Shown here one piece after another: positions 1 to 6,533 of a stretch of 64,000 nt of DNA. This stretch comes from Ralstonia sp. NFACC01 (GTDB taxonomy: Bacteria > Pseudomonadota > Gammaproteobacteria > Burkholderiales > Burkholderiaceae): NCBI RefSeq assembly GCF_900115545.1, contig NZ_FOWV01000003.1, positions 248,001-312,000 on the forward strand. The letters are read 5' to 3'. The stretch's first letter is position 1; every line of letters starts with the position of its first letter. Under the pieces are notes generated by a model. That model was not told the DNA's origin, searched no databases, and saw only the letters and a program-made list of their open reading frames with translations. Position numbers and translations under genes: made by a program.

Positions 1-1224
1 GTTGGCCTTCCACCAGTCGAGCGTTCTCGGGTTGGTGAAGTCGAGATACGCGCCAACTTCATCCCAGAATTGCACCCAGGCCGGCTCGCCGTTTGCGTCA
101 CAAATCAGCAAGCCGGCGTCCCTGGCTTCTTCAAACTTCGGGTGATCGCGCAGCAGGCACGGCTTGATGTTCGGACAGAGGCGAATGCCTGCGTCCAGAT
201 AGCTCTGGACGAAGCCGCGTGCATCCGGAAACTTGTCAGTGTTCCAGTTGAAGACGTAGCGTTTGGGGCCGATCGACGTATAGCCCGACGACAGATGGAA
301 CGAATCGCACAGGATGTCGTGCTCACGGCACCCCTTGATGAACTCGGCCATCTGTTCCTGCGCGTTGGGCGCGTCGGTGTACGTCATGGTCGAGCCGGAA
401 TAACCGAGGCCCCATTTCGGCATCCACGCGGGGCGGCCGGTCATCCACGTAAAGCGGCGCGTGGCGTCGAGCGGCGTGTCGGGCGAGGCGATGAAGTAGT
501 AGTCGAGATCGCCGTGCGGCGCGACAAAGTAGCGATAGAGGCCGTGATAGTTATCCAGCTCGCGGCCCATGTCGAAGCTGCAATCGGACAGCGTGTCGTA
601 GAACAGCCCGAAGCCGGTGCGGTTTTCCGGCTGCCACGTCACGTAGAACGGGATGTGCTTGTACAGCGGATCGGTCGTGCGCGCGCTGTAGCCCATCGCA
701 TCGATGTTGCGCATCTCGTAGCGCTGGTGCGCACGGTTCATATCACCAGCGCGCTCGCCCAGGCCGAAGTACATCTCGCCGGATTCGCGGCGCACGTAGT
801 GGTAGACCTGCTCGTCCCAGTAGCCAAAGTTGTAGGCCTGCGTGGGGCGATCATTCAGCACGGTCTGCCATTCGCCAGCCCCGCGGATCTGCCATGTGCA
901 AAAACCGCCGGCGAGCGCAACGCTCAGGCGGACCTTGCTGGTTTCCACGCGCAGCGTGTCGGCATCGCTGTGCAACTGGAATGCTGGGAGCGAGAAGCCA
1001 GCGAGGTCACGGCGGTCGCGCCCTTCGAGCGGCGTGTCGTCACTGCCGGGGGCGATCGACCACGTGGCCGGGCCGCGCAGGTCGCCCTGCGGCAGCACGA
1101 GCACGCGGATGATGTCTTCTTCCAGCACGAAGAGTTCAATCGCAGCGCCGGCGCTGCTGGCCAGACGCAGCCGGTTGCCTTCGTGCGCCTGGAGTTCGAA
1201 TCGGGGGGGATGCAACATGGACAT
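1..1224 (-). CDS. Glycoside hydrolase family 31 (alpha-glucosidase/alpha-xylosidase-like), partial
   Basis: The minus-strand frame opens with ATG at 1224 (a second in-frame ATG lies at 1218) and stays open to the left edge, so the 3' end is missing. The translation has the N-terminal beta-sandwich of GH31 enzymes followed by family motifs such as YFGLGERAGDMNRA, then the start of the (beta/alpha)8 barrel (GLGYSGSTMTYTD, YVFNWNTDKFPDA, FTNPRTLDWW). The catalytic nucleophile motif (WxDMNE type) should lie beyond the window, so activity cannot be checked here. GH31 enzymes release sugars from alpha-glycosides, alpha-xylosides or sulfoquinovosides. No clear signal peptide is seen, suggesting a cytoplasmic enzyme. 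The start lies 10 bp behind the stop of the MFS carrier, so it is probably the last gene of the gudD operon. Its substrate is unknown. The family call is firm, the specificity is not. Confidence 0.85.
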   Translation of the reverse strand, partial: MSMLHPPRFELQAHEGNRLRLASSAGAAIELFVLEEDIIRVLVLPQGDLRGPATWSIAPGSDDTPLEGRDRRDLAGFSLPAFQLHSDADTLRVETSKVRLSVALAGGFCTWQIRGAGEWQTVLNDRPTQAYNFGYWDEQVYHYVRRESGEMYFGLGERAGDMNRAHQRYEMRNIDAMGYSARTTDPLYKHIPFYVTWQPENRTGFGLFYDTLSDCSFDMGRELDNYHGLYRYFVAPHGDLDYYFIASPDTPLDATRRFTWMTGRPAWMPKWGLGYSGSTMTYTDAPNAQEQMAEFIKGCREHDILCDSFHLSSGYTSIGPKRYVFNWNTDKFPDARGFVQSYLDAGIRLCPNIKPCLLRDHPKFEEARDAGLLICDANGEPAWVQFWDEVGAYLDFTNPRTLDWWKAN

Positions 1225-1234
1225 CGGTTTCAAC

Positions 1235-2527
1235 TCAGTTTGAAGCAGACAGACGCATCTGACGCGCGGCACGTTCTTCATGCGACTGGCCGCGAATCAG
1301 CACAATCAGCAACGCAGCGCCAATCAGGTCAAACGCGCCGAGCAGGCCGAACAGCGGACCATAACCGACCTTGTCAGCCAGCGCGCCCACCAACAGCGAG
1401 AAGCCCAGGCCGCCGATCCACGCCGCCATGCCGGCAAAGCCGCTGGCGGTACCGACCTCTTCCGGATCGAAGACGTCCGCTGACAACGTGTTGACCAGGC
1501 CGGAGATCATCTGGTGCGCAAAGCCACCCACGCAGAACAACGCAATCGCCGTATAGGGAGACGCCACGAGCCCGACGCACGCCGGACCAATCATCATGAA
1601 GGCACCCAGCACGACCCCGCACACTCGCGACCACACCAGCGGAATGCGGAAACGCTTGATCAGGAACGGCGACAGGTAGCCGCCCACCAGCCCGCCCAGG
1701 TCGGCCGCCAGGAACGGCAGCCACGCGAACATGGCAATCGCCTTCAGATCGAGGTGACGCTCGTTGACGAAATAAAGCGGAATCCAGAAACTGAACGTCT
1801 GCCAGGCCGGCTCGGCAAAGAAGCGCGCCAGCGCAATCGCCCAGAAGCGGCGCGACGTCACAACATCCTTGACCGGCCGCTTGCCGCGCTCGGCACTGAC
1901 GGGACGAAGCTGCCCGCCAATGATCTTTTCGCGCTCGGCGTCGGACAGCGCGGCGTGGTCCTTCGGCGAACGGTAGAACGCGAACCACAACGCGGCCCAC
2001 AAGAAGCCGAGGGCGCCGGTCACCACAAATGCCGACTGCCAGCCGTAACGCAGATGCAGGAAGATCACCAGCGGCGGCGCCAACATCGCGCCGAGCGACG
2101 TACCCGAATTGAACCAGCCGACGGCAACGGACTTTTCCTTGTCGGGAAACCATTCGGCCACGGCTTTCATGCCGGACGGAATGGCAGCGGCTTCGGTCAA
2201 CCCCATCAAGGCGCGAAAACCTGCCAGAGACAGCCAGCCGGTAGCGCCCGCATGCAGCACGCCGGCAAACGACCACAACACCCCAAACAACGCAAAGCCG
2301 ATACGCAAGCCGACAAGGTCAACGATAAAGCCGCAGACCGGCTGCATGATCGTGTAGCCGACCTGGAAGGCCGCCACCACATAGGAATACTGCTGGGTGC
2401 TCATCCCCAGCTCGTCTTTGAGCGTGGGCGCAAGCACACCCAGCGAGTTACGCGCCAGATAATTAACGATCGTGCCCAGGCACACCAGCACGATGATCCA
2501 CCAGCGCAAGCCCTTGATGGTCTTCAC
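1235..2527 (-). CDS. MFS transporter, hexuronate/glucarate (ACS) family
   Basis: This 430-residue protein is a twelve-helix major facilitator carrier of the anion:cation symporter family, to which the glucarate/galactarate (GudP) and hexuronate (ExuT) carriers belong. The N-terminus (RWWIIVLVCLGTIVNYLARNSLGVLAP) and the AIPSGMKAVAEWFPDKEKSVAVG stretch of helices 4-5 are typical of that family. It lies between glucarate dehydratase (upstream) and the GH31 gene (10 bp downstream), all on the minus strand, which suggests uptake of D-glucarate or a related sugar acid by proton symport across the inner membrane. The exact substrate is inferred from context. The gap to gudD is about 87 bp. Confidence 0.85.
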   Translation of the reverse strand: MKTIKGLRWWIIVLVCLGTIVNYLARNSLGVLAPTLKDELGMSTQQYSYVVAAFQVGYTIMQPVCGFIVDLVGLRIGFALFGVLWSFAGVLHAGATGWLSLAGFRALMGLTEAAAIPSGMKAVAEWFPDKEKSVAVGWFNSGTSLGAMLAPPLVIFLHLRYGWQSAFVVTGALGFLWAALWFAFYRSPKDHAALSDAEREKIIGGQLRPVSAERGKRPVKDVVTSRRFWAIALARFFAEPAWQTFSFWIPLYFVNERHLDLKAIAMFAWLPFLAADLGGLVGGYLSPFLIKRFRIPLVWSRVCGVVLGAFMMIGPACVGLVASPYTAIALFCVGGFAHQMISGLVNTLSADVFDPEEVGTASGFAGMAAWIGGLGFSLLVGALADKVGYGPLFGLLGAFDLIGAALLIVLIRGQSHEERAARQMRLSASN

Positions 2528-2614
2528 GGTGTTGTCTCCGATATTTTTTTATTGGTTACCGATCTACGAGGCGGCGTGCCACGACGTGCGCCGCCTCGAT
2601 TTCCGCCGTAGCGG

Positions 2615-3967
2615 TCAGCGCACCATGCAGGGGCGCTTGTTGTCGAACTGCCAGTTGGGAATCAGTTGGCGCATGGCGATCGCGTCGTCGCGCGCGCCCA
2701 GGCCGTGCTGCTTGTAGAGCGCGTGGGCTTTCTCCAGTTGCGCCATGTCGATCGTGACGCCCAGGCCCGGTGCGGCCGGTACGTCAATCTCGCCGCCCAC
2801 GATCTGGAACGGCTCGCGGGTCAGGCGCTGTCCGTCTTGCCAGATCCAGTGCGTATCGATCGCGGTGATGTTGCCCGGCGCGGCTGCGGCCACGTGCGTG
2901 AACATCGCCAGCGAAATGTCGAAGTGGTTGTTGGAGTGCGAACCCCAGGTCAGACCCCAGTCGTCACACATCTGTGCCACGCGCACCGAGCCCTGCATCG
3001 TCCAGAAATGCGGATCGGCCAGCGGAATGTCGACCGAGTGCAACTGAATGGCGTGCCCCATCTGGCGCCAGTCGGTGGCGATCATGTTGGTGGCCGTCGG
3101 CAGGCCGGTGGCACGGCGGAACTCGGCCATCACCTCGCGGCCCGAGTAACCGCCCTCGGCGCCGCACGGGTCTTCGGCGTAGGCGAGCACGTCGTGCTTG
3201 TCGCGGCACAGGCGAATAGCCTCTGCCAGCGACCACGCGCCGTTCGGGTCCAGCGTGACACGCGCCTCAGGAAACGCTTCGGCCAGTGCCGTCGTGACGA
3301 CCATTTCATCATCGCCGCTCAGCACGCCACCCTTGAGCTTGAAATCCTTGAAGCCGTAGCGCGCATGGGCCGCCTTGGCCAAGCGCACGACCGCCTCCGG
3401 CGTGAGCGCTTCTTCGTGGCGCACACGGGTCCAGTCGTCCGTGGCGTCGCTGCCGTCGGCGTAATCCAGGTCGGTGCGTTTGCGGTCGCCCACGAAGAAC
3501 AGGTAGCCGAGCACCGGCACCTTGTCGCGCTGTTGCCCCTGCCCCAGCAGCGCCGCCACGGGCACGCCCAGGTGCTGGCCGAGCAAGTCGAGCAACGCGC
3601 TTTCCAGCGCCGTCACCGCATGCACGGTGGTGCGCAGATCGAAGGTCTGCAACCCGCGGCCGCTGGCGTCGCGATCGGCAAATTGACGGCGCACGCTGTT
3701 GAGCACGTTGTTGTATGCGCCGATCGGTTGTCCGACAACCAGGGGCGTCGCGTCCTCGATGGTCTTGCGGATGGACTCGCCACCCGGCACCTCGCCCACG
3801 CCGGTATGCCCCTCGGAGTCTTCCAGAATGACGATGTTGCGGGTAAAGAACGGGCCGTGTGCGCCGCTCAGGTTCAGCAGCATGCTGTCGCGGCCAGCCA
3901 CGGGAATGACCTGGAGGCGCGTAACGCGCGGCGTGTGTACTGGGGTGCCAGAGGCAGGGTGATTCAT
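2615..3967 (-). CDS. gudD: Glucarate dehydratase
   Basis: Enolase-superfamily enzyme of 450 residues, the usual family length. It dehydrates D-glucarate (and L-idarate) to 5-keto-4-deoxy-D-glucarate, the first step of cytoplasmic glucarate catabolism. All residues expected for the family are visible: the KxK base pair K210/K212 (in DFKLKGG), metal ligands D240 (LDPNG), E265 (YAEDP) and N294, D318 (LADPHF), and the catalytic histidine H344 (GSHSNNH). Every one is offset by +5 from the E. coli enzyme. The open frame extends far upstream, but the start is set at ATG 3967 because the upstream part overlaps the divergent promoter; ATG at 3973 is an alternative. Probably repressed by the divergently transcribed FadR-type regulator. 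Confidence 0.93.
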   Translation of the reverse strand: MNHPASGTPVHTPRVTRLQVIPVAGRDSMLLNLSGAHGPFFTRNIVILEDSEGHTGVGEVPGGESIRKTIEDATPLVVGQPIGAYNNVLNSVRRQFADRDASGRGLQTFDLRTTVHAVTALESALLDLLGQHLGVPVAALLGQGQQRDKVPVLGYLFFVGDRKRTDLDYADGSDATDDWTRVRHEEALTPEAVVRLAKAAHARYGFKDFKLKGGVLSGDDEMVVTTALAEAFPEARVTLDPNGAWSLAEAIRLCRDKHDVLAYAEDPCGAEGGYSGREVMAEFRRATGLPTATNMIATDWRQMGHAIQLHSVDIPLADPHFWTMQGSVRVAQMCDDWGLTWGSHSNNHFDISLAMFTHVAAAAPGNITAIDTHWIWQDGQRLTREPFQIVGGEIDVPAAPGLGVTIDMAQLEKAHALYKQHGLGARDDAIAMRQLIPNWQFDNKRPCMVR

Positions 3968-3990
3968 AGTCATCACGTATGTCATCAGTC

Positions 3991-4030
3991 GTCGTACAAC
4001 ATGGAATGGGACTATAATTGACCCATTCCT
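3991..4030. promoter_or_regulatory. Divergent gudD/regulator promoter with two dyads
   Basis: A TATAAT box at 4013-4018 serves as a likely -10 for the plus-strand regulator. It sits in the spacer of a perfect 8-bp inverted repeat, GGAATGGG (4003-4010) and CCCATTCC (4022-4029), 11 bp apart. Just upstream, where the -35 should be, is GTCGTACAAC (3991-4000), which contains a TNGTACNA core like the operators of many FadR-type GntR regulators. The region lies between the gudD start (3967) and the regulator start (4073), so binding here could control both directions. The sequences are seen directly; the regulatory role is inferred. Confidence 0.6.
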
Positions 4031-4072
4031 GTCGAACCACCCCTGGTAAACCCGCCCCCATCCGGAGACCGC

Positions 4073-4828
4073 ATGCCCGCCCCCAATTCGCCCGCAACGC
4101 TTGTGCGCCGCACCCAAAGCCTGGCGGACGTGGTGGTGGACCACATCAAGGGGCGTATCGCGAACGAATCCCTGCGCGTTGGCGACAAGCTGCCGACGGA
4201 ATCCGCATTGATGGAAGCACTCGGCGTGAGCCGTACCGTGATACGCGAAGCCATTTCGCGCCTGCAGGCCAAGGGGCTGATCGAAACGCGTCACGGCATT
4301 GGCAGCTTTGTCCTGCCGCCGCGCGCCGACAACAGCATCCAGCTGGGCGATGCGTCCACACTGCACGACATCCTGAGCATGCTGGAATTGCGCGTCGCCA
4401 TCGAGACAGAGTGCGCAGGGCTGGCCGCGCAGCGCATCTCTCCCGCCGAGATCGACGCCCTGCGCATGGCACTTGAAGCCATCGAGCAGGACCAGGCGGA
4501 GGGCAATGACAGCGCCACCTCCGATCTGCAATTTCATCTGAGCATTGCGCGCGCAACCGGCAATGAACACTTTGTTGGCGCCCTCGCCCAGCTCGGCAAA
4601 ACGCTCATCCCTCGCACGCGGATAGGACTGGCGCAAGTGGGTTATCTGAACGCTCCGGAACTGCGTGCCACAGTCAACCGCGAGCACCACAGCGTCTTTG
4701 AAGCCATCGCCCGCAAAGACCCGGAAGCGGCGCGCGCTGCCATGCGTATGCACCTGTCAAATAGCCGCGAACGCCTGCGGCGCGCGCACGAAGCCGCCAG
4801 CACGCAACCACCCGCAGCGGCGGGCTGA
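4073..4828 (+). CDS. GntR-family transcriptional regulator, FadR subfamily
   Basis: The 251-residue protein has an N-terminal winged helix-turn-helix (about residues 15-80, with the [20 protein letters not shown] pattern of GntR proteins) and an all-helical C-terminal FCD ligand-binding domain (about 90-240). FCD domains usually bind small carboxylates with the help of a metal ion. The gene is divergent from the glucarate operon, so it probably senses glucarate or a breakdown product and releases repression. ATG 4073 is the first ATG in frame with the wHTH. A copy of the TNGTACNA element lies behind its stop codon at 4849-4858. Confidence 0.85.
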   Translation: MPAPNSPATLVRRTQSLADVVVDHIKGRIANESLRVGDKLPTESALMEALGVSRTVIREAISRLQAKGLIETRHGIGSFVLPPRADNSIQLGDASTLHDILSMLELRVAIETECAGLAAQRISPAEIDALRMALEAIEQDQAEGNDSATSDLQFHLSIARATGNEHFVGALAQLGKTLIPRTRIGLAQVGYLNAPELRATVNREHHSVFEAIARKDPEAARAAMRMHLSNSRERLRRAHEAASTQPPAAAG

Positions 4829-4848
4829 GTTGGCGCCACTAGCAAGCA

Positions 4849-4858
4849 GTTGTACGAC
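4849..4858. promoter_or_regulatory. Second copy of operator-like decamer
   Basis: GTTGTACGAC is the perfect reverse complement of GTCGTACAAC at 3991-4000 in the gudD/regulator promoter. The two copies flank the FadR-type regulator gene in inverted orientation, about 860 bp apart, which would allow looping or an auxiliary site. Function is inferred only. Confidence 0.4.
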
Positions 4859-5014
4859 GTCTTATTACTCAACATCGCCGGCTCCGCGCTCCAACGTGTT
4901 GGGCGCTCTTGATAAAGATTTGCATTTCCTCGCTCTCAGCCACGTAACCTGAGCTTGCACCGACCCCTCGTGGGTGCGCTCCGGTCGCGGAAGAGAGAGC
5001 CGCGGCCTTCTTGG

Positions 5015-5054
5015 CCCTGATGCTGCTGTCCCGAGTATCAGGGCGTTTCTTTTT
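5015..5054 (+). terminator. Putative rho-independent terminator
   Basis: CCCTGAT (5015-5021) pairs with ATCAGGG (5037-5043) around a 15-nt loop and is followed by CGTTTCTTTTT. It lies about 190 bp behind the regulator stop; the long loop makes it a weaker candidate. Confidence 0.4.
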
Positions 5055-5090
5055 GGCAGCCGCCGCTCGAGCCGCCTGCCCGACCAATGA

Positions 5091-5115
5091 AAAAGCCCCG
5101 ACTCGCGGGGCTTTT
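5091..5115. terminator. Bidirectional rho-independent terminator
   Basis: AAAAGCCCCG (5091-5100) and CGGGGCTTTT (5106-5115) form a perfect 10-bp stem with a 5-nt loop. It lies 20 bp behind the stop of the small minus-strand membrane protein gene and gives a T-run in both directions. Confidence 0.8.
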
Positions 5116-5134
5116 ATGCTTTCGAACGCCGCAC

Positions 5135-5386
5135 TCAGCGCTCGCGTGCCATCAGGTGATAACCGGCCAGCAGGATGACGGCGCCCGCCACCGACCCGAC
5201 AAACCCCGCCGACTGCCCAGGCTCATACCAGCGCATCAACTGGCCGAGAAATGCGGCTGTCAGCGCGCCGGCAATTCCCACCATGATCGTGAGAAGGAAA
5301 CCGCTGACGCCTCGTCCTGGCGTGATCCACCGGGACACAAGCCCGGCAAGAAAGCCGATGAGGATGGTGATACAGAGCAATTGCAT
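5135..5386 (-). CDS. GlsB/YeaQ/YmgE family small membrane protein
   Basis: An 83-residue protein with two or three hydrophobic helices and glycine-rich patterns (LIGFLAGLVSRWITPGRG at the N-terminus, GIAGALTAAFLGQLM in the middle, SVAGAVILLAGYHL at the end). This matches the transglycosylase-associated/GlsB-YeaQ-YmgE family of stress-linked inner membrane proteins of unknown mechanism. It ends near a strong hairpin and lies 25 bp downstream of the degenerate response regulator, so it may be cotranscribed with it. Confidence 0.75.
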   Translation of the reverse strand: MQLLCITILIGFLAGLVSRWITPGRGVSGFLLTIMVGIAGALTAAFLGQLMRWYEPGQSAGFVGSVAGAVILLAGYHLMARER

Positions 5387-5411
5387 GGCAGTGGCTCCGT
5401 GGTCAAGGCGG

Positions 5412-6119
5412 TCAGTGCGTTGCCACCGCTTCCATCACGCGCTCCAGGCAGAAGCCCTGCCCGTAGATGGCGCGCAGGCGCAGACCGTTCTCCGTGCCAA
5501 GCCGCAACTTCTTGCGCAGGCGCGAGACATGCGTATCGAGCGTGCGTGAATACGGGCTCAGCTCGCGGCCCCAGAGCGCGAGTTCGATGTCTGCGCGCGA
5601 GAGCACACGCCCCGCATTCGCGAACAACAACAGCGCGAGCTCAAATTCACGCGCATGCACTGACACCGAAGCATCATGCAGGCGGATGGAACGGTTCTGT
5701 CGATCGAGCGTGTACGGCCCTAGCCGAATCTCCGACGCTCTCACGGCCCGGCTCACGGCAAAGCGGCGGATCAACGCATCGAGCCGCGCGAGCAACTCCG
5801 GTGGACGGATATCGCCTTGGAAGCACAGGTCTGCGCCGTGGTTGAGTGCGTCTGCCGTCTCGGTATCGGCCTGGCCATCGGCGAGATAGACGATTGCCAT
5901 ACCTGGGCCGACGCGCTCGCGCACGGTACGCACGAGCGATAGGCCCGGCATGTCATGCGCATGCGCGCCGACCATCAGCAAGTTGATGCCGTGCACATCA
6001 ATGGCTTCAAAAACTTGGCGGGAGAGAAACAGCGGCACACATTCGAAGCGCGTGGGCTGCAGCGCGTTGTGAATCGCCTGCTGGCGGGCGAGGTGCGTGT
6101 CGATCAGACCGATTTTCAT
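5412..6119 (-). CDS. OmpR-family regulator with degenerate (pseudo) receiver
   Basis: The start is set at ATG 6119 (MKIGLID), giving 235 residues; the frame continues upstream without receiver similarity. Residues 1-115 align over their length with the receiver of the paralogue at 10523-11236, but the phospho-acceptor Asp is Gly51 (LLMVGAHAHDMPG against LLLLDWQLPDISG), the conserved Thr is Ala80 (IVYLADG against VLFLTNR) and the conserved Lys is Gly102 (CFQGDI against YVIKPV). Residues about 130-235 are an intact OmpR/PhoB winged helix (REFELALLLF, SRTLDTHVSRLRKKL). It should bind DNA but cannot be phosphorylated in the usual way. It lies behind the CHASE2 kinase gene on the same strand. Control without phosphorylation is inferred. 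Confidence 0.85.
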   Translation of the reverse strand: MKIGLIDTHLARQQAIHNALQPTRFECVPLFLSRQVFEAIDVHGINLLMVGAHAHDMPGLSLVRTVRERVGPGMAIVYLADGQADTETADALNHGADLCFQGDIRPPELLARLDALIRRFAVSRAVRASEIRLGPYTLDRQNRSIRLHDASVSVHAREFELALLLFANAGRVLSRADIELALWGRELSPYSRTLDTHVSRLRKKLRLGTENGLRLRAIYGQGFCLERVMEAVATH

Positions 6120-6533
6120 GGCTCGGTTTCGTAGTTGACTGCGTGCGGCGCGGTCAAGCGGTGGTGCGACGATAGTGCAGTTGTGCATTGCTGTCGTCGC
6201 GACCATCGCCGCGCCACATGGATACGTGCCGACCAGCCAGCCAGAAGCGTTCGACCTGCGGCGGGTTCCCGTCGCCGCGCAGGGCTTGATGCAGTTGGGC
6301 GCGAACGCGTTCGTATTCGCATTCGCTCAAAACATCGGTTGCAGTCTGGCTCAACATTCGTGGCGCCTCGGGCGTGTCTGTGCTCAGTTTTCCAAGGTGC
6401 CGTCGTCTCTCGACCGGTGTGTCACCGGCGCATGCTGTGCGGGTCGGCCAATGAACTGTAGGGCCGCCGCAATACCAAAATGCAAATGATTGAAAAGGAA
6501 ATGTGGCAAAGGCCACACGAGACCGCGATGGCC
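6120..6533. other. Gap between kinase and pseudo-receiver regulator genes
   Basis: A 414-bp minus-strand intergenic stretch within the signalling cluster. The only coding candidate is the 67-codon ORF at 6154-6357. No clear terminator hairpin is seen between the kinase stop and the regulator start, so readthrough is possible. Confidence 0.5.
6154..6357 (-). CDS. Hypothetical small protein
   Basis: A 67-codon frame beginning MLSQTATDVLSECEYERVRA with ATG at 6357, preceded by GAGG about 8 bp upstream as a plausible ribosome binding site. Its composition is protein-like (mixed charged residues, helical pattern, one Trp-containing segment near the C-terminus). It lies between the CHASE2 kinase and the pseudo-receiver regulator on the same strand and ends 34 bp before the regulator start. 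I do not recognise it; it may be a small partner of the signalling system or a chance ORF. Confidence 0.4.
   Translation of the reverse strand: MLSQTATDVLSECEYERVRAQLHQALRGDGNPPQVERFWLAGRHVSMWRGDGRDDSNAQLHYRRTTA

Larger units (their letters stand above)
4829..5134. other. Intergenic region behind the regulator
   Basis: This 306-bp stretch holds no convincing gene. It contains GTTGTACGAC (4849-4858), the exact reverse complement of the operator-like decamer at 3991-4000, a possible rho-independent terminator for the regulator (CCCTGAT 5015-5021 pairing with ATCAGGG 5037-5043, then a T-rich run), and the bidirectional hairpin at 5091-5115. A 72-codon minus-strand frame (4869-5087) has no ribosome binding site and overlaps these hairpins. 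Confidence 0.5.

Noticed and set aside
70-1494. A 474-codon plus-strand frame
   Set aside because: It is the shadow of the GH31 gene and the MFS gene end, both with clear family motifs on the minus strand.
4869-5087. A 72-codon lysine- and alanine-rich minus-strand frame
   Set aside because: No ribosome binding site, and it overlaps two hairpins of terminator type in the region.
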